This document shows, piece by piece, positions 27,901 to 40,400 of a stretch of DNA of 64,000 nt (position 1 is the stretch's first letter; each line of letters begins with the position of its first letter). The translations under genes and the position numbers were made by a program. The stretch is from assembly GCF_010093065.1 (NCBI RefSeq), contig NZ_CP048113.1, forward strand, positions 7,024,001-7,088,000, in the 5' to 3' direction. Under the pieces are notes generated by a model, which worked only from the letters and a program-made list of their open reading frames with translations, was not told the DNA's origin and made no database searches. This stretch comes from Chitinophaga agri. Its GTDB lineage: Bacteria > Bacteroidota > Bacteroidia > Chitinophagales > Chitinophagaceae.

Positions 27901-30900
27901 CTGGCAGGAGGTATTGCAGGTGGACCGGATTGGTATTCATGATGACTTCTTCCGACTGGGAGGAGATTCTATCCGTGCGATTGGTGTGATCAGTCAGTTG
28001 CGGAAGCAGTTTAGTGAGAATATCCGTTTGTATGATCTATATCAGGCAGGTAGCATCGCTGCACTGAGTGAGCTGATAAAGACGTTACAACCGGTATCAA
28101 CGGAGGCTGTTCATCTGAAAACACTTATTCAGGCCGAAGTCGCTGAGCTGAAAGATAAGCTATGCAAAGAACTGGACGATACCACGAATATTGAAGATGT
28201 CTATCCCATGAGCGATATCCAGAGCGGTATGATCTACTCATCGCTGTGGCAGTCCGATAAAAGTGTCTATCATGACCAGATCACCTTCCGGATCACGGAT
28301 GATCCTGATAAAGATATTTTATCACAGGCATTAGGTATGCTGGTGCGTAAACACGCCATTCTGCGCACCGTCTTCGATCAGCATCCGTTATACGGCGGGT
28401 TGCAGATCGTCTATAAGGAGGTGACTTTCGACATAGCCGATATAATGCTGCCTCACATCGGCAAAGCACATGAGCAACAGGCGATACAGACATTCATGGC
28501 CGATGAGCGTAAGACCGGGTTTGAGCTGAACAATACCCTGCTGTGGAAAGTGGCGCTTCTGCACATGCAGCGATCCTGCTGGCTGGTATTTCAGTTCCAC
28601 CATGCCATGCTCGACGGATGGAGCCTGGCGACGCTCACCACGGAACTGAATACCCTGTATGTCACTTTACGGGCTACCCCGGATTTGCCAGATTTGCGGC
28701 CCTTAAAGGCCACTTATAGGGATTTTGTGCTGGAGGGTATAGCGGAGAAGCGTCATGCGGAAAATCAGGCGTTCTGGCGCCGTGAATTGGATAACTACCG
28801 GCGCCTGGATATTTTCAATGAGGAAACTGTCTCGCTCCAGCTGGTAAGATCATTTGATAGCGTTGTTTTCGACAGGCTCCGGCAGCAGGCAGCAACTGAC
28901 CAGCTATCCCTGAAGGGACTGTTCCTGGGGGCTATGTTATACGTGCTGGGAATGCTGACCTACGAAGAAGATGTGACAATAGGCGTCGTAACGAATAACA
29001 GGCCCCTGCTGGATGACGGAGATAAGGTACTCGGATGTTTCCTGAACACGGTTCCTTTCCGTCAGCAGGAAAGTAAAAAGGCGCAGACCTGGATCAGCTA
29101 CTTTCAGCAGGTAGAGCAACAGCTGGTACGGCTGAAAGAGCGGGAACGCATCTCACTCTCTGCTATCACTGAACTGACAGGTGAATCTGTGAGTGGCGGC
29201 AATCCTTTCTTTGATGTGTTATTCAACTTCGTCAATTTCCATATATACGATTATCTGCAGGATGGACTATTCCGGCAGGGCCATATAGCCGCCGGAGATG
29301 AAGAAGCCCCGATGTCTACCATCCATGAATTAACCAATACTTTCCTGGATTTCTGTATTAGTACGACTGGAAATAACCTCCTGCTCATCTGTAAGATGAA
29401 CAGGACACTGAAATCAGGTAAGTCGCTCGGTGACCTCGCAGATTACTACGAGGCAGTCATCACGCAATACCTCGATCATGGACATGCACCAATAGACCGG
29501 GAAGCGGTATATCCGGCTACAGAAAAGAAAACGCTTCGCCTTTTTAATAGTCAACCAGACATCATACCAGTAACCGGAACGCTGGCAGCCGCTTTCGAAA
29601 AGCAGGTTGCCGCGACCCCGGATGCTACAGCGCTGATCTTTGAAGATGTCAAATTAAGTTACCGTGAACTTGATGAGCAGGCAGGCCGTCTGGCTGCCTG
29701 GTTATCAGCGAACGGCATCAGGCGGCAGTCCCTGGTACCGTTGTGCCTCGACAGGTCGCCGGAGACGGTCATGTGTATACTGGCTGTACTGAAAACAGGC
29801 AGCGCCTATGTACCCCTTGATCCTGCTCATCCTGCCGAACGTATTGCCTATATCCTGAAAGATATTCAGGCGACTGTTATAGTCGCCAACGGGGTACATA
29901 CCAGTAAACTGCAAGCAGCAGGTGCGTCAGCTGTGCTGACAATAGAGGATGGCATGTCATATTTGCCGATGAAGACAGTCCCTCTTGTCAGCGCTGATGC
30001 TACAGCAGATACACCGGCATATGTCATCTACACTTCCGGCTCTACCGGACAACCTAAAGGCGTACTGGCTGCACATGGACCGGTACTTAGCCTGATCAGA
30101 CACCAAAGCAGTCAATACGGTATTACGGCTGCAGACCGCATACTGTTATCTGCAAACTATTGTTTCGACCCATCTGTAGAACAACTGTTCTTCGCCTTGC
30201 TCAATGGTGCTGCCGTCGTACTATGCAAGGAAGAAGTGATCCGCGATATACAGCTGCTTGAGCAACTCCTGCACCGCCAGCAGATCACTCACCTGGAGGC
30301 AACACCCAGTCTGATCGAACACCTGACACCGGGTGTTTACAGCGGGTTGAAAAGGGTGATCAGTGGTGGTGAGGTATGTAAGAAAGAGCTGGCAGCCAGA
30401 TGGTGCGGACTACTGGACTTTTACAATATTTATGGACCTACCGAAACGACTGTCTCTGCTGCTATCTACCGTTGCGATCCGGCTGCTATCAGCCAGATGG
30501 AAACAGTGCCGATAGGTCGTCCGTTGCCGCATGTCAGCATTTATATACTGGACGTAAAAGGTCAGCCCGTGCCGGTAGGTGTGGCCGGTGAAATATATAT
30601 CGGCGGAGCGGGGGTTACGAAGGGATACCTGAACCGGCAGGAGCTGACCGATAGTGTATTCCTGCCCGATCAATTCAGTCATACCCCTGGTGCAAGGATG
30701 TATAGAACCGGTGACCTGGGAAAGTGGTTGCCTGATGGTAATATTGAATACATTGCCCGCATAGATACACAGTTGAAACTGCATGGCTACCGTATCGAAC
30801 TGGATGAGATTGTCCAGGTACTACTTAATAGCAGCTGGATAAACCAGGCAGTCGTGACTGATAACAAAGATGCCGCAGGCGTAACAAGAATATGCGCTTA

Positions 30901-31369
30901 TGTGGTACTCAAAGCGGCTGTTGATCAAGAGACACTTCGTACATATCTCTCTGCTCATTTACCTGCCTACATGGTCCCTGCTGTGATCAGTATACTGGAC
31001 ACACTGCCTTTAACACCGAATGGTAAGATTGACAAAGCTGCGCTGAAAGCGATGCCTATCGTTGCGGATGTCTCTGCGGAATACCAGGCGCCACAGTCCG
31101 AAACTGAAAAACAGCTCTGTGAGGTATGGCAGCAATTGCTGGGGGTGGAACGTGTGGGTATCCTGAATGATTTCTTTGAATTAGGTGGTCATTCACTACT
31201 TGCCATGCGCATGAATGCCTATATTAAACGTACACTCGGTCTCAGTATACCTGTGAAGGTATTGTTTCAATGCAGAAACATCGCCAGACTGGCCGCATAC
31301 ATCGAACTAGTGCACACGACGACGGTAGCCCGGAATGATAAAACCCCTGCCAGGATCATAGAGATATAA
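24974..31369 (+). CDS. NRPS protein 1: C-A-T-C-A-T (modules 1-2), initiating enzyme
   Basis: 2131 residues, no docking domain at the N-terminus. The first condensation domain (about 1-440; HHLIFDG at 138-144) resembles EntF/starter-like domains with 'DPQRPNYNVLAYISITG', suggesting it joins an acyl donor to residue 1. A1 spans about 458-945 (YTSGSTG about 612, YRTGDL about 835, NGKVDK about 940); its pocket reads D-A-I-G-M-G-G-T-F. Carrier T1 is 'FFRLGGDSI' (Ser about 998). C2 begins at YPMSDIQ (about 1076) with HHAMLDG (about 1209). A2 (about 1530-2015) has pocket D-P-E-S-I-G-I-V-S; Glu at the third position hints at a basic substrate. T2 is 'FFELGGHSL' (about 2069). The protein ends in a tail ...ARIIEI, likely a docking peptide for protein 2. 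All active-site motifs are intact. Substrates are inferred only. Confidence 0.93.
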   Translation: MSSHIIPLHPVQRDIFLDQAIDPQRPNYNVLAYISITGQLDMDLFRRILNNAADVFDIFRMRFNLDDEVPVAYLTMRGDIPELPLIDCSGEADPVAAARQWMQGSADRSFKVDQDNVLFEHALLRLSDEAYYYFFKVHHLIFDGYCWRIWAKYLSGSYRAARLDDGVIPAFEAPSYITAVADAAAAYQSATYGQHAEYWHKMIAEDPAGLLQRYYARPEPGVPESGSYVLKLTSAQRDMLEQLATTLNVRLPHLTIAAVLIYLASATGKNELVLGTPAHKRKGAVQRNTMGHFTGIVPFKGSYSPDLQLDDFIRSIAIAQKADYAHVDYLIGDLARHLRHDTFAGPLLDVIVNYVLLDLDLDFGEGIQADFDVLFSRYQVEPLRMIWWDYTEKQSLELRFDFRYEYFTQEEITLLGARILFILEQFPDKLEQPVGQVTILPPAERGQLDMITKVRVDNYPAYKTVGEVFTEQAAATPAATALLFNDTALSYEGLEAESNRLASYLLQTGVTADSMIPVCLDRSADLIITLLGILKAGAAFVPVDPRYPQQRIQQMLSETAYTIAITSAEYRALFDNGKQVVTLEALQPILGLLPAVAVPVRATADSLAYVMYTSGSTGRPKGVMVTHRNIVSLAVGSGFLNWSPADVLLSTGSPSFDASTIEYWGTLLNGATLVLADEDRLLDSVQLKETIMDRGVTLMWFTAGWLNQLIDTDISIFAHLRTVMAGGEKLSELHISRLRDTYPDLRIINGYGPTENTTFSLTHAIQHIATGQSIPIGYPLCNRTAYVLNDRLEQQPIGVPGELYVGGAGLSRGYLGQPELTAARFVLHPVTGERLYRTGDLARVLPDGSMAYLGRTDDQVKLRGFRIEPAEIESVLQESGYVSRGVVVVRGEGSGRQLLAYIVPASGYEEPVLLAYLRSRLPDYMVPSIMITLDALPLTNNGKVDKHALPDPEATQLHTAGYAAPRDAIEARLADIWQEVLQVDRIGIHDDFFRLGGDSIRAIGVISQLRKQFSENIRLYDLYQAGSIAALSELIKTLQPVSTEAVHLKTLIQAEVAELKDKLCKELDDTTNIEDVYPMSDIQSGMIYSSLWQSDKSVYHDQITFRITDDPDKDILSQALGMLVRKHAILRTVFDQHPLYGGLQIVYKEVTFDIADIMLPHIGKAHEQQAIQTFMADERKTGFELNNTLLWKVALLHMQRSCWLVFQFHHAMLDGWSLATLTTELNTLYVTLRATPDLPDLRPLKATYRDFVLEGIAEKRHAENQAFWRRELDNYRRLDIFNEETVSLQLVRSFDSVVFDRLRQQAATDQLSLKGLFLGAMLYVLGMLTYEEDVTIGVVTNNRPLLDDGDKVLGCFLNTVPFRQQESKKAQTWISYFQQVEQQLVRLKERERISLSAITELTGESVSGGNPFFDVLFNFVNFHIYDYLQDGLFRQGHIAAGDEEAPMSTIHELTNTFLDFCISTTGNNLLLICKMNRTLKSGKSLGDLADYYEAVITQYLDHGHAPIDREAVYPATEKKTLRLFNSQPDIIPVTGTLAAAFEKQVAATPDATALIFEDVKLSYRELDEQAGRLAAWLSANGIRRQSLVPLCLDRSPETVMCILAVLKTGSAYVPLDPAHPAERIAYILKDIQATVIVANGVHTSKLQAAGASAVLTIEDGMSYLPMKTVPLVSADATADTPAYVIYTSGSTGQPKGVLAAHGPVLSLIRHQSSQYGITAADRILLSANYCFDPSVEQLFFALLNGAAVVLCKEEVIRDIQLLEQLLHRQQITHLEATPSLIEHLTPGVYSGLKRVISGGEVCKKELAARWCGLLDFYNIYGPTETTVSAAIYRCDPAAISQMETVPIGRPLPHVSIYILDVKGQPVPVGVAGEIYIGGAGVTKGYLNRQELTDSVFLPDQFSHTPGARMYRTGDLGKWLPDGNIEYIARIDTQLKLHGYRIELDEIVQVLLNSSWINQAVVTDNKDAAGVTRICAYVVLKAAVDQETLRTYLSAHLPAYMVPAVISILDTLPLTPNGKIDKAALKAMPIVADVSAEYQAPQSETEKQLCEVWQQLLGVERVGILNDFFELGGHSLLAMRMNAYIKRTLGLSIPVKVLFQCRNIARLAAYIELVHTTTVARNDKTPARIIEI

Positions 31370-31403
31370 CCCGCTCCACACACACACTGTAAAATACGTA
31401 ATC

Positions 31404-34400
31404 ATGAATATTGATTTCAGTAAAGCTATACATGTACTTAGCAAAGCAAAGAAGCAGGGGATGGAACTATTCCTGGACGACAGGAAACTGAAGCTGAAGA
31501 CAAATGATGATATTGAGATAGACCCCCAGTTACTCGAAGAGATCAGGCAACATAGAGAAGAGATCATAGATTTTTTGCACAATGACCCTGGACATACAAC
31601 TGTTACATTGCCTCCTATAGATCCTGCTGCCCGCGCAGGGGTGGAACAGCTGCCGTTATCTTTCGGACAGGAAGCGCTATGGCTGGTTGATCAGCTGGAA
31701 GGCAGTACACAATACCATATGCCCTCTCTTTACCGTATTAACGGCAAGCTGGATGCGACCAGACTGGAAGAGACCTTTCGTTTTATTATCAGACGGCATG
31801 AGATACTACGTACGGTCATTCGTCAGGATGCCGGCGCACCGTATCAATATATCATGGATGAAACTGGGTGGCAACTTGAATGGCCCGATGCCACGGCTAT
31901 CGATCCGAGTGATACACAGTTCACCGCACTGCAGTCCACCTGGTTTGCACGTCCATTCGACCTGTCAGCCGATTATATGCTGCGTGCCGCACTGGTAAAA
32001 TTGGAAGAGGACCACCATTTGCTACTCATCAATACACACCATATTGCTGCGGACGGATGGTCTGTTTCGATACTGATCAATGAACTCCGGTCAGTTTATA
32101 CAGGACTGATCAGTGATCAGCCGGTATTGTTGCCTGCTCTTCGTATTCAATATGCTGACTATGCCCTGTGGCAACGTAACCTGGTGGCTTCCGGCCTACT
32201 GGAAGAACAGACGGTGTACTGGAAGGAACAACTGGAAAAGGTAACCCCTTTATCACTCCCATATGATTTTATACGCCCTGCCGTACAGCGTACACGGGGG
32301 GCATTGGCCACCTATCAGGTAGATGCGGCATTGACCACCCGTATCCGGCAGTTGTCACAAACGGAACAGGCGAGTATGTTTATGACGTTGTTATCAGCGT
32401 TGAAGGTGTTGCTTTTCCGCTATAGTGGTAGTACTGACATCTGTTTGGGAACAGTGATCGCGGCAAGATCGGAGCAGGAACAGGAAGCGATGATCGGATT
32501 CTTTGCCAATACACTCGCCCTGCGTAGTACGTTCAATGCCGGGATGTCTTTCCGCACGTTGTTGCATCAGGTAAAAGAAATGACACTGGCCGGTTATGAA
32601 CGCCAGGATCTTCCTTTTGAAAAAGTCGTGGAGTTATCAGGAGCCCAGCACGACCGCGGGCGCCATCCCTTGTATGACATCATCTTCACGATGCAGAATG
32701 CACCTGAAATTCCGGTATTATCTCTGGGAGATGCACGCTTAACGGTAATACCACATCAGCATACCACCAGTCAGTTCGATCTGAATATGACGGCGCTGGA
32801 GAAAGGAGCGCACATTGAGATCAATGTTGAATATTGTACGGATCTTTTCCTGCCCGCGAGTATCGATCACTTCATTGAACAATATATGACGTTACTGAAT
32901 TCAGCAGTGACGAATCCCGGCTTACCGCTGGAACAGCTGTCTCTCAGAAAAGAAAGCGGGCTGACATCCTTCCCGAAAGCGAACGTGCTATACCCGGCAG
33001 ATAAGACGGTGGGAGAGCTATTCAGTGAACAGGCAGCGTCCACGCCCGGTGCCGCTGCACTGTTATTTGAAGATATTGCATTGAGCTATGAAGAGCTGGA
33101 CGCGGAGTCAAACCGGCTGGCCACCTATCTCGTGCAGATAGGTATAACACCGGAAAGTTTAGTGCCGGTGTGCCTGGACCGGTGTGCCGACCTGATCGTG
33201 ACCCTGTTAGGTGTTCTGAAAGCAGGAGCAGCTTTTTTACCACTCGATCCCCGTTATCCACAGCAACGCATTGAGCAGATGCTATCAGAGACAGCTTACA
33301 AGGTGGCTATCACGAATAGTGAGTATCGTGAATTGTTTAATAGCGAGGCGCAGGTATTAACCCTGGAAGCATTACAGCCATTATTAGGGTTGTTGCCGTC
33401 AACAGCTTTGCCTGTCCGGGTGACAGCAGATAGTCTGGCATATGTGATGTACACTTCCGGCTCTACCGGTCGTCCAAAAGGGGTGATGGTCACGCATAGG
33501 AATATTGTGAGTCTGGCGCTTGGCAGTGGCTTCCTCGACTGGTCCGTAAAAGATGTATTACTGTCCACAGGTTCTCCTTCCTTTGATGCGTCTACGATAG
33601 AATACTGGGGTAGTTTACTGAATGGTGCTACACTGGTATTGGCGGATGAAAGCAGGTTGCTGGACGTTGCGCAGCTGAAGGAAGAGATCATTGATCGTGG
33701 TGTCACACGTATGTGGTTCACTGCTGGCTGGCTGAACCAGCTCATTGACACAGATATCACCATCTTCGGTCATCTGAGGACCGTGATAGCAGGCGGTGAA
33801 AAGTTATCCGACAACCATATCAGCCGCTTACGTGCCGAATATCCTGCTTTAACAATTATCAATGGTTATGGTCCTACAGAGAATACCACTTTCTCATTGA
33901 CTTATGCTATAAAGGAAATTACAGCAGGGCAATCTATTCCGATAGGTTATCCGCTGTCCAACCGTACTGCCTATGTACTGGATAGCCGCCTGGAACAGCT
34001 ACCTGTGGGCATACCTGGTGAGCTGTATGTGGGTGGTGCAGGTCTTTCAAGGGGATATCTTGGTCAGCCGGAACTGACCGCCGCACGATTCCTTATCCAC
34101 CCTGTTACTGGTGAACGTTTATATCGCACAGGTGATCTGGCACGTCTTCTACCGGATAAAAGCATTGCTTATCTGGGACGTACTGACGATCAGGTGAAGT
34201 TGCGTGGATTCCGGATAGAGCCAGGTGAGATAGAAAGTGTGTTACAGGAGAGTGGCTATGTGAACAGGAGTGTTGTCGTGCTCCACGGAGATGACAGTAA
34301 CAGGCGTTTGCTGGCCTATGTGGTGCCTGGTAGAGGTTATGAGGAATCTGTATTACTATCCTATCTGGAAGAAAGGCTGCCTGATTATATGGTGCCGTCG

Positions 34401-37400
34401 GCCATCATCACCCTGGAGGCGTTACCCCTGACCAGCAATGGAAAGATAGATAAAAGGGCATTACCCGACCCAGCTGCCACGCAATTACCGGCAGAAGCCT
34501 ATGTAGCACCGAGGAATACCATGGAAGCACAGCTGGTATACATCTGGCAGGAAGCACTACAGGTAGACCGGATCGGCATCCATGATGATTTCTTCCGCCT
34601 GGGAGGTGATTCTATTATCGCGATAGGCGTGATCAGCAGGATCCGGCAGGTGTTCAATCGTGCTGTACGATTGTACGATCTGTATCAGCAGCCATCGATA
34701 GATAAGCTGGCAGCGTTACTGGCACAATCAGCAGTGATTGCCCCGGTTGAAAGTGAGGTACATCGTACGGTCAGGGCGGAGCTGACGGAGCTGAAAGAAC
34801 GTTTGTTATCCATGTTGACAGACAGGGATAATATTGCTGATATCTATCCGATGAGCGATATACAGGGCGGTATGGTATCGGCTTCCCTGTTGAATCCTGA
34901 GCTGGCTGTATATCATGATCAGTTTGCCCATTCATTTGTAAAGGACCTGGACATTCCTGTATTTGAGCGGGCCTTTGCATTAATGATAGAAAAGTATGAG
35001 ATCTTCCGTACCAGCTTCAACCTGGATATACACGCTGAAGGTGTACAGATCTTACATCATGAAGTGCCGGTGGATTTTCCCCGGCTGGATTGGTCTGATC
35101 TGGATGGTCAACATGCCAAGGAAAAGCTCGCGCATTTCCTGGAACAGCAAAGACAGCATCCGGTCGATGTGAAGCACCCGCCGTTGTGGAGAGGGACATT
35201 AATTGCACTGGCCGACCGTTACATCTTCGTGTTTGAGTTCCATCATGCCATGATAGACGGATGGAGTATGGCTTCTTTTAATACAGAACTGAATAATCTG
35301 TATGTAAAGCTGAAATCTGGTGCATCTGTTACCACCCTGCACGCATTAAAGAGCACTTACCGCGACTTTATCATTGAGAGTCTGGCAGAGAAAAGGAATA
35401 GTCAGCAGGACCTTTTCTGGAAAGAGGAGCTGCATGAATATAAACGACTGGATATCTTTACCCAGGACCCTGACGATCAGCACCTGGCCAGGGTCTATGA
35501 TGTGTCATTCCTGGAACAGTTAAAGGAAAGATCGCAGCGGGATGGGATATCACTGAAAAGTGTGTTCCTGGGCGCCTACCTGTATATGTTGGGTATCCTG
35601 ACCCATGAAGATGAACTGACCACTGGTATCGTCACGAATAACCGCCCGCTGATCCCTGATGGAGAGCGTATGCTGGGATGCTTCCTGAATTCAATACCGC
35701 TGCGCATCACTAAGAGCCCAATCAATACTACCTGGAAACAATGGTTTGCTACGGTGGAAGAAAAGCTGGTAGCGATGAAACAGTACGACCGCACGTCATT
35801 GTTTGAGATCAGGAAGATAACGGGTGATTCTTTTGCGGAAGAAAATGCCTTCTTTGATACATTGTTCAACTTTGTGAACTTCCATGTATACACCAGACTG
35901 GAAGGCGGTTTATTCCTGTCGGATATCTCATCCGTACACCAGGATGATACCGTGGATAGCGGATTTGAGTCCACTAATACCTACCTGAACTGCGCCGCCA
36001 GTATTACCAATGATGTTATGATCATCACCTATTCGCTGCGTAAGCAGCTGAAGTGTGGTGCTTCACTGGAAGAGTTGCATAGTTGGTTGCATGCAGTGCT
36101 GGAGTGTTACCTGTATCACTATGAAGAGCCTATTGAGCGTGATAGTGTACTGTCGGCAGTACCCGCACGTATTGCACAGGTAAAAGAAGCAGTATTGGCT
36201 TACCCTGCCGACAAAACAGTAGGGGAGATGTTCTCCCGGCAGGCAATGTCAACACCAGATGCGACGGCGTTGTCATGTGAAGATACAACCCTGAGTTATG
36301 CAGAACTGGATGCCTGGTCGAACAGGCTGGCTGCTTACCTGGTGCAGCTGGGGGTGGGTGCTGAAAGTCTGATACCGGTGTGCATAGACCGGTCTGCAGA
36401 CCTGATCGTTACTCTGCTGGGTATTCTGAAAGCCGGTGCTGCCTTTGTGCCAATAGACCCGCGTTATCCACAGCAACGTATACAACAGATGTTATCGGAA
36501 ACCGATTGTACGATCGCTATCGTGCATAGTGAATACCGCGGATTCTTCAATAACACGGTGCAGGTATTAACACTGGAGGCGTTACAACCGTTATTAGGAT
36601 TATTGCCCGCTGCTCCTGTTGCTGTGCCTGTAACAGCAGATAGTCTGGCATATGTGATGTATACCTCTGGTTCCACTGGTCGTCCTAAAGGGGTGATGGT
36701 CACACACCGGAATATTGTGAGTCTGGCGTTAGGCAGTGGCTTCCTGGACTGGTCAGCAGGTGATGTGTTATTGTCTACCGGTTCTCCTTCTTTTGACGCT
36801 TCTACCATAGAGTACTGGGGCACATTGCTGAATGGCGCTACGCTTGTATTGGCAGCTGAAGATAAATTACTGGACAGCAGCCAGCTGAAAGAAACGATCA
36901 TTGACCATGGCGTGACACGTATGTGGTTCACCGCGGGTTGGTTACATCAGTTAGTCGATACTGATATCAGTATCTTCGGCAGTTTACAAACGGTCATGGC
37001 GGGAGGTGAGAAATTATCGGCAACGCATATCAGCCGTTTACGCGCCGCCTATCCTGATCTAACCATTATCAATGGTTACGGTCCTACAGAGAATACGACT
37101 TTCTCATTGACCTATTGTATAAAAGAATTGACATCCGGACAGTCTGTTCCGATAGGTTATCCACTGTCGAATCGTACGGCTTATGTACTGGATAACCGGT
37201 TACAGGCATTACCTGTTGGCGTACCCGGTGAATTGTATGTCGGAGGTGCGGGGTTGTCGCGCGGTTACCTGGGTCAGCCGGAGCTGACTGCAGCCCGTTT
37301 TATTATCCACCCGGTGAGTGGAGAACGTTTGTACCGCACGGGAGATCTGGCGCGTGTATTACCGGATGGGAGTATCGGGTACCTGGGCCGTACAGATGAC

Positions 37401-40400
37401 CAGGTAAAGCTGCGTGGCTTCCGTATAGAGCTGGGAGAGATAGAGCAGGTCTTACAGGAGAGCGGAATGGTGAATCACGGCGTTGTTATTGTCCAGGGGG
37501 AAGACAGTACAAAACGTTTGTTAGCTTATATCGTACCGGCGGATGGTTACGATGAAACATCCTTATTATCTTATCTCGGTAGTCGTTTACCTGACTACAT
37601 GATACCTGCTGCGATCATCACACTGGATGCATTGCCTTTGACGAATAACGGCAAGGTGGATAAACGGGCGTTGCCTGATCCTGACAGGGAGGCGGGATTA
37701 TCAGCAGGCTACATGGCGCCACGTAATACAACAGAAGCGCAGATAGCAGCTATATGGCAGGAGGTATTACAGCTGGACCGTGTCAGCATCAATGATGACT
37801 TCTTCCGGCTGGGTGGAGACTCTATTACCGCTATCGGTGTGATCAGCCGGCTGCGTCATGCATTTGGGGATCACATCAAATTATATGATCTGTACAGGTC
37901 AGGAACATTGGCGCAACTGGCTATACTCATAGAGGAGCGCCCTGTCGATGTTGTAGCAGATAATGGAAAGAAAGCGGTAGCTGATACATTGTCCGCTATG
38001 CGAACAACGCTTTTGTCAGCCCTACCCAATGCGGCTGTTATTGAAGATATCTTTCCAATCAGTGATATACAGAATGGGATGATATATGCCTCGTTGTTGA
38101 ATCCCGACAGATCCATCTATCATGATCAGTTTGCCTACATGCTGCCGTTGGATCTTGATATCGACAGACTGACAAAAGCGTTCTCACTGCTGGTGCAGCA
38201 GAATGGTATATTGAGAACAGCCTTTGATATGAATATCCATGAGGAGGGAATGCAGGTGGTATACAAAGAAATACCTGTTGTATTTAATCAGCTTGATTAT
38301 GCACATCTGCCGGCTGATGCAGCAGCCATCGCTATACAACGCTACCTGCTGGAGGAACGGGGCCGCCCTTTCAAAGTGACGGCAGCCCCGCTATGGAGAG
38401 GGACGATCGTGAAAATGTCTGACCGGCATGTATTGCTCTTCCAGTTTCATCATGTGCTGCTGGATGGCTGGAGTGCAGCCACACTCAATACCGCATTGGG
38501 CAATATATACGAGCAACTGAAAATATCACCGGGACTTACGTTACCATCATTAAAAGCCTCTTATAAAGATTATGTGATCGAAAGTTTATCGGAGAAGCAG
38601 GCCAATCACAGTGCCGCTTTCTGGAAACAGGCAATGGAAGGTTATAAGCGGTTGGATATTTTCACTACGACAGATGATGAGCAGCGTATCGTCATGCATT
38701 ACGATGCCGCATTTTTTGATGCGCTGAAAGAACACGTTACTATAGATAATCTGTCTCTCAAAGGTGTATTCCTTGGCGCCTTCCTGTATGTATTTGGCAT
38801 GCTGACATATGAAGATGAGGTAACCATTGGTATTGTCACGAATAACCGGCCACTGGTAGAAGACGGAGATAAAATACTGGGTTGTTTTCTTAATGCCCTG
38901 CCTTTCCGTTTCTCTACCGAAAGCAAAGCAATTACCTGGAGGCAATGGTTTAATAATGTGGAACAGCAGTTGCTGACCATCAGGCAACATGAGCGTGTAT
39001 CACTGGTCGAGATCACACAGTTGAATGAGGAACAGGCACAACAGGAGAATCCATTCTTTGATGTATTGTTCAATTTCATCAATTTCCACGTCTTTGAAGG
39101 ACTTGATGCAGAACTGCTGTCAATGAACATAGGTGATCATAACGATGAAGCACTGGTGTTTAACCATGAGACTTCCAATACTTTCCTGGATTGCTCCGTA
39201 GATATCACTGGTAATAAATTATCGGTTATCTACACGATCAGGAAACAGTTGCGCTCAGGAAAAACACCCGCCGAACTGCATGCTTATTTTGATGCCGTAT
39301 TACAGGCATATCTTAACAAGTCAGATGAACTGATCAGCAGAGAGGCGATCATTCCTGCCGCCGAACTGGATGCTATGGCTGCCCTGGCAAATGCCACTAC
39401 TGAGCTATTACCCGCTGTTAAAACAATAACGACCGCTTTTGAAGAACAGGTCCGGAAAGATCCGCAGGCAATAGCACTGGCATTCGGAGAACAGTTGTTC
39501 ACCTATCAGGAACTGGATGCCGCCGCAAGTAATATCAGCGCATATCTGCGTGCCAACGGCGTAGGAAAGGGAAGCCTGGTGCCACTATACCTGGAGCGCT
39601 CTCCCACGCTGATCACAGGCATCCTGGGTATATTAAAGGCAGGCGCTGCCTATATGCCACTGGATCCGGCTTATCCCGCTGACAGACTGAATACCATGCT
39701 GGCAGAATCTGATAGTGACGTACTGCTTACTATTACCGGGCTACAGGAGAAACTGTTATCATGGATACCGGCGCTCGTCCGGCCTGTATTCCTGGATGCG
39801 ATTCCTGTGAACACGCAGCCCGGAAGCGGTGGCGCAGAGACATCTCCGGATGAGCTGGCGTATGTGATGTATACCTCCGGCTCTACGGGGCATCCCAAAG
39901 GTGTCATGATCTCCCATCACAACGTGGTGAGCCTGGCGAAGGACAGTCACTTTACTACTTTCTCGCCCGACGATGTGCTGCTGTCTACCGGTTCTCCTTC
40001 TTTCGATGCTACTACTATTGAATACTGGTGTACACTGTTGAATGGTGGGTGCCTGGTACTTTGTCCTGAGCACCATTTAATGGATACGCAGCTGCTGGCA
40101 GATACGATACGCACACACCGTATTACAAAAATGTGGTTCACTTCCAGCTGGCTGAATCAGCTGGTAGAAGAAGATATTGAGTTGTTCCGGAGCCTGCGTA
40201 CAGTAATGGCAGGAGGAGAACGATTATCCCCACGGCACATTGCCCGTTTAAGGCAGGCATACCCGCAACTGGAGATCATCAATGGATACGGACCGACAGA
40301 GAATACTGCTTTCTCACTTACCTATATATTAGCTACAACTGCGCCGGAAGGAGACATCCCTATCGGCAGACCGCTACAGCAACGTACCGCCTGGGTACTG

